In this document: positions 6,763 through 7,188 of the stretch, piece after piece
Layout of the letters: the number at the start of each line of letters is the position of its first letter
How positions within the stretch are numbered: the first letter of the stretch is position 1
Assembly (NCBI GenBank): GCA_003972865.1
Contig: QOAX01000183.1
Location: forward strand, 1 to 7,188
Origin: Verrucomicrobiota bacterium
GTDB taxonomy: Bacteria; Verrucomicrobiota; Verrucomicrobiia; Limisphaerales; UBA1096
DNA length: 7,188 nt
Reading direction: 5' to 3'
Notes under the pieces: generated by a model
Databases searched by the model: none
The model's input: only the letters and a program-made list of their open reading frames with translations
What the model was told of the DNA's origin: nothing
Position numbers and translations under genes: made by a program

Positions 6763-7012
6763 AACTCCGCAGGATTAAAAGTCCTCTAATAGGCAGTCCA
6801 GTTGGATAAAACGGGAAAGGTGCTGCTGGCAGCCAACTCCAAGTGCTGCAAACCCCACCAACAGCACGGCTTCGATTGTTGCAAGGAGAAGGTGTTTTAT
6901 CGATCGGATAACGGCCGAATAATAGTGAACCAACCAAACCCAGCAACTCCAAGTCGTTGGTTAATGGTTGAGGTTCATTAGGGACACTTAGGGTTCACAA
7001 TAAACGCTGAGC

Positions 7013-7031
7013 AAATACCCAACAGGTATTT
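7013..7031. repeat. Perfect 7-bp hairpin
   Basis: AAATACC (7013-7019), loop CAACA, GGTATTT (7025-7031). A run of five T's begins about ten bases later (CTACTTTTTG), which is too far for a standard intrinsic terminator. The role is unclear. Confidence 0.4.
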
Positions 7032-7062
7032 AATTCCCTACTTTTTGAACGTTTCGGTGTTA

Positions 7063-7125
7063 AATCGGTTATGAAAATTGTGGCTTGGCCATGTTTTTTC
7101 AATTAACCGCTAATAAAAACCGATT
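7063..7125. repeat. Inverted repeat AATCGGTT/AACCGATT
   Basis: Two perfect 8-base arms at 7063-7070 and 7118-7125 enclose 47 bases that include the terminator-like hairpin. They sit just upstream of a possible gene start at 7135, so they could be an operator or part of a structured leader. Confidence 0.4.
7076..7104 (+). terminator. Weak intrinsic terminator candidate
   Basis: TGGC-TTG-GCCA (7081-7091), then TG and six T's (7094-7099). An outer AATTG/CAATT pairing (7076-7080 with 7100-7104) encloses the T run. The inner stem has only four pairs, and the nearest upstream gene ends over 300 bases away. Confidence 0.25.
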
Positions 7126-7134
7126 AGGCACGTC

Positions 7135-7188
7135 ATGGGTTTGAGAGCATTGTTAAATGTCTCGAAAGGACAGCAGGACAAGCTGACT
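7135..7188 (+). CDS. Possible start of a gene running off the right edge
   Basis: ATG at 7135 opens a frame (MGLRALLNVSKGQQDKLT) that stays open for 18 codons to the window end. AGG lies a few bases upstream, a weak ribosome site. The visible part is too short to identify, and the frame could be chance. Confidence 0.2.
   Translation, partial: MGLRALLNVSKGQQDKLT

Larger units (their letters stand above)
6763..7134. other. Mostly non-coding tail with hairpins
   Basis: No recognisable gene follows the oxidoreductase. A small hairpin (AGGA/TCCT) just after the stop has no T run and is a poor terminator. The stretch contains a 59-codon frame opening with TTG (6802-6981) and carrying two Cys-Cys pairs, an 11-base direct repeat CAACTCCAAGT (6834-6844 and 6944-6954), mutually exclusive GTGCTG/CAGCAC pairings (6820-6867), and GTGAACC (6925-6931) complementary to GGTTCAC (6992-6998). 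The last 200 bases turn A+T-rich. Confidence 0.5.

Noticed and set aside
6713..6952. 79-codon minus-strand frame over the oxidoreductase end
   Set aside because: It overlaps the conserved C-terminus of the oxidoreductase gene, has no ribosome site, and gives no recognisable protein.
1..7188. CRISPR array, transposase or integrase
   Set aside because: No regularly spaced repeats and no transposase- or recombinase-like protein were seen on either strand.

Overview
The window looks like a chromosomal piece from a PVC-group bacterium, most likely Verrucomicrobiota, with Planctomycetota as the alternative. The reasons are a DUF1501 protein next to a DUF1549/DUF1553 cytochrome-like protein, Tat- and Sec-exported enzymes, a 'QKP'-type Gfo/Idh/MocA oxidoreductase, and weak or absent Shine-Dalgarno sequences at several genes. 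The assignment comes from recognising families by eye, not from a search.

Left part (1 to about 3950): a GC-rich two-gene operon on the minus strand. The upstream gene (1354-3834) encodes a large exported protein with Ig-like (BIG2) segments, a CX4CH motif, a DUF1549 domain with a CARCHH haem-type motif, and DUF1553. Six bases later comes a Tat-exported DUF1501 protein of the alkaline phosphatase/sulfatase-like superfamily (10-1347). The two families are very often paired in this phylum; their shared role is unknown.

Middle (3908-4026): a complete tRNA-His (GUG) on the plus strand, with an encoded G-1 and an encoded CCA, preceded by a candidate promoter. It is head to head with the operon. 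Immediately 3' of it the base composition drops (two hand-counted 60-base rows at 68% GC on the left, 48% and 52% on the right), and the gene content becomes accessory-like.

Right part (4027-7188): a minus-strand secreted SGNH/sialate-O-acetylesterase-like hydrolase (4278-5012). Nineteen to twenty-two bases after its stop is the relic of a second exported protein that breaks after its signal peptide (4141-4258). A divergent plus-strand gene encodes a Tat-exported Gfo/Idh/MocA oxidoreductase (5404-6762). The 391-base divergent gap contains a stretch resembling the 3' end of a tRNA or tmRNA including CCA (5094-5116, minus). The last 426 bases are A+T-richer and mostly non-coding, with several hairpins, a 59-codon cysteine-pair reading frame, and possibly the start of another gene at the right edge.

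Functional reading (inference): esterase plus oxidoreductase suggest sugar or polysaccharide processing, with both products exported. The tRNA-His, the tRNA-3'-end-like fragment, the truncated gene and the composition step together suggest that the right part is an inserted or remodelled segment. No integrase or full att repeat is visible here.
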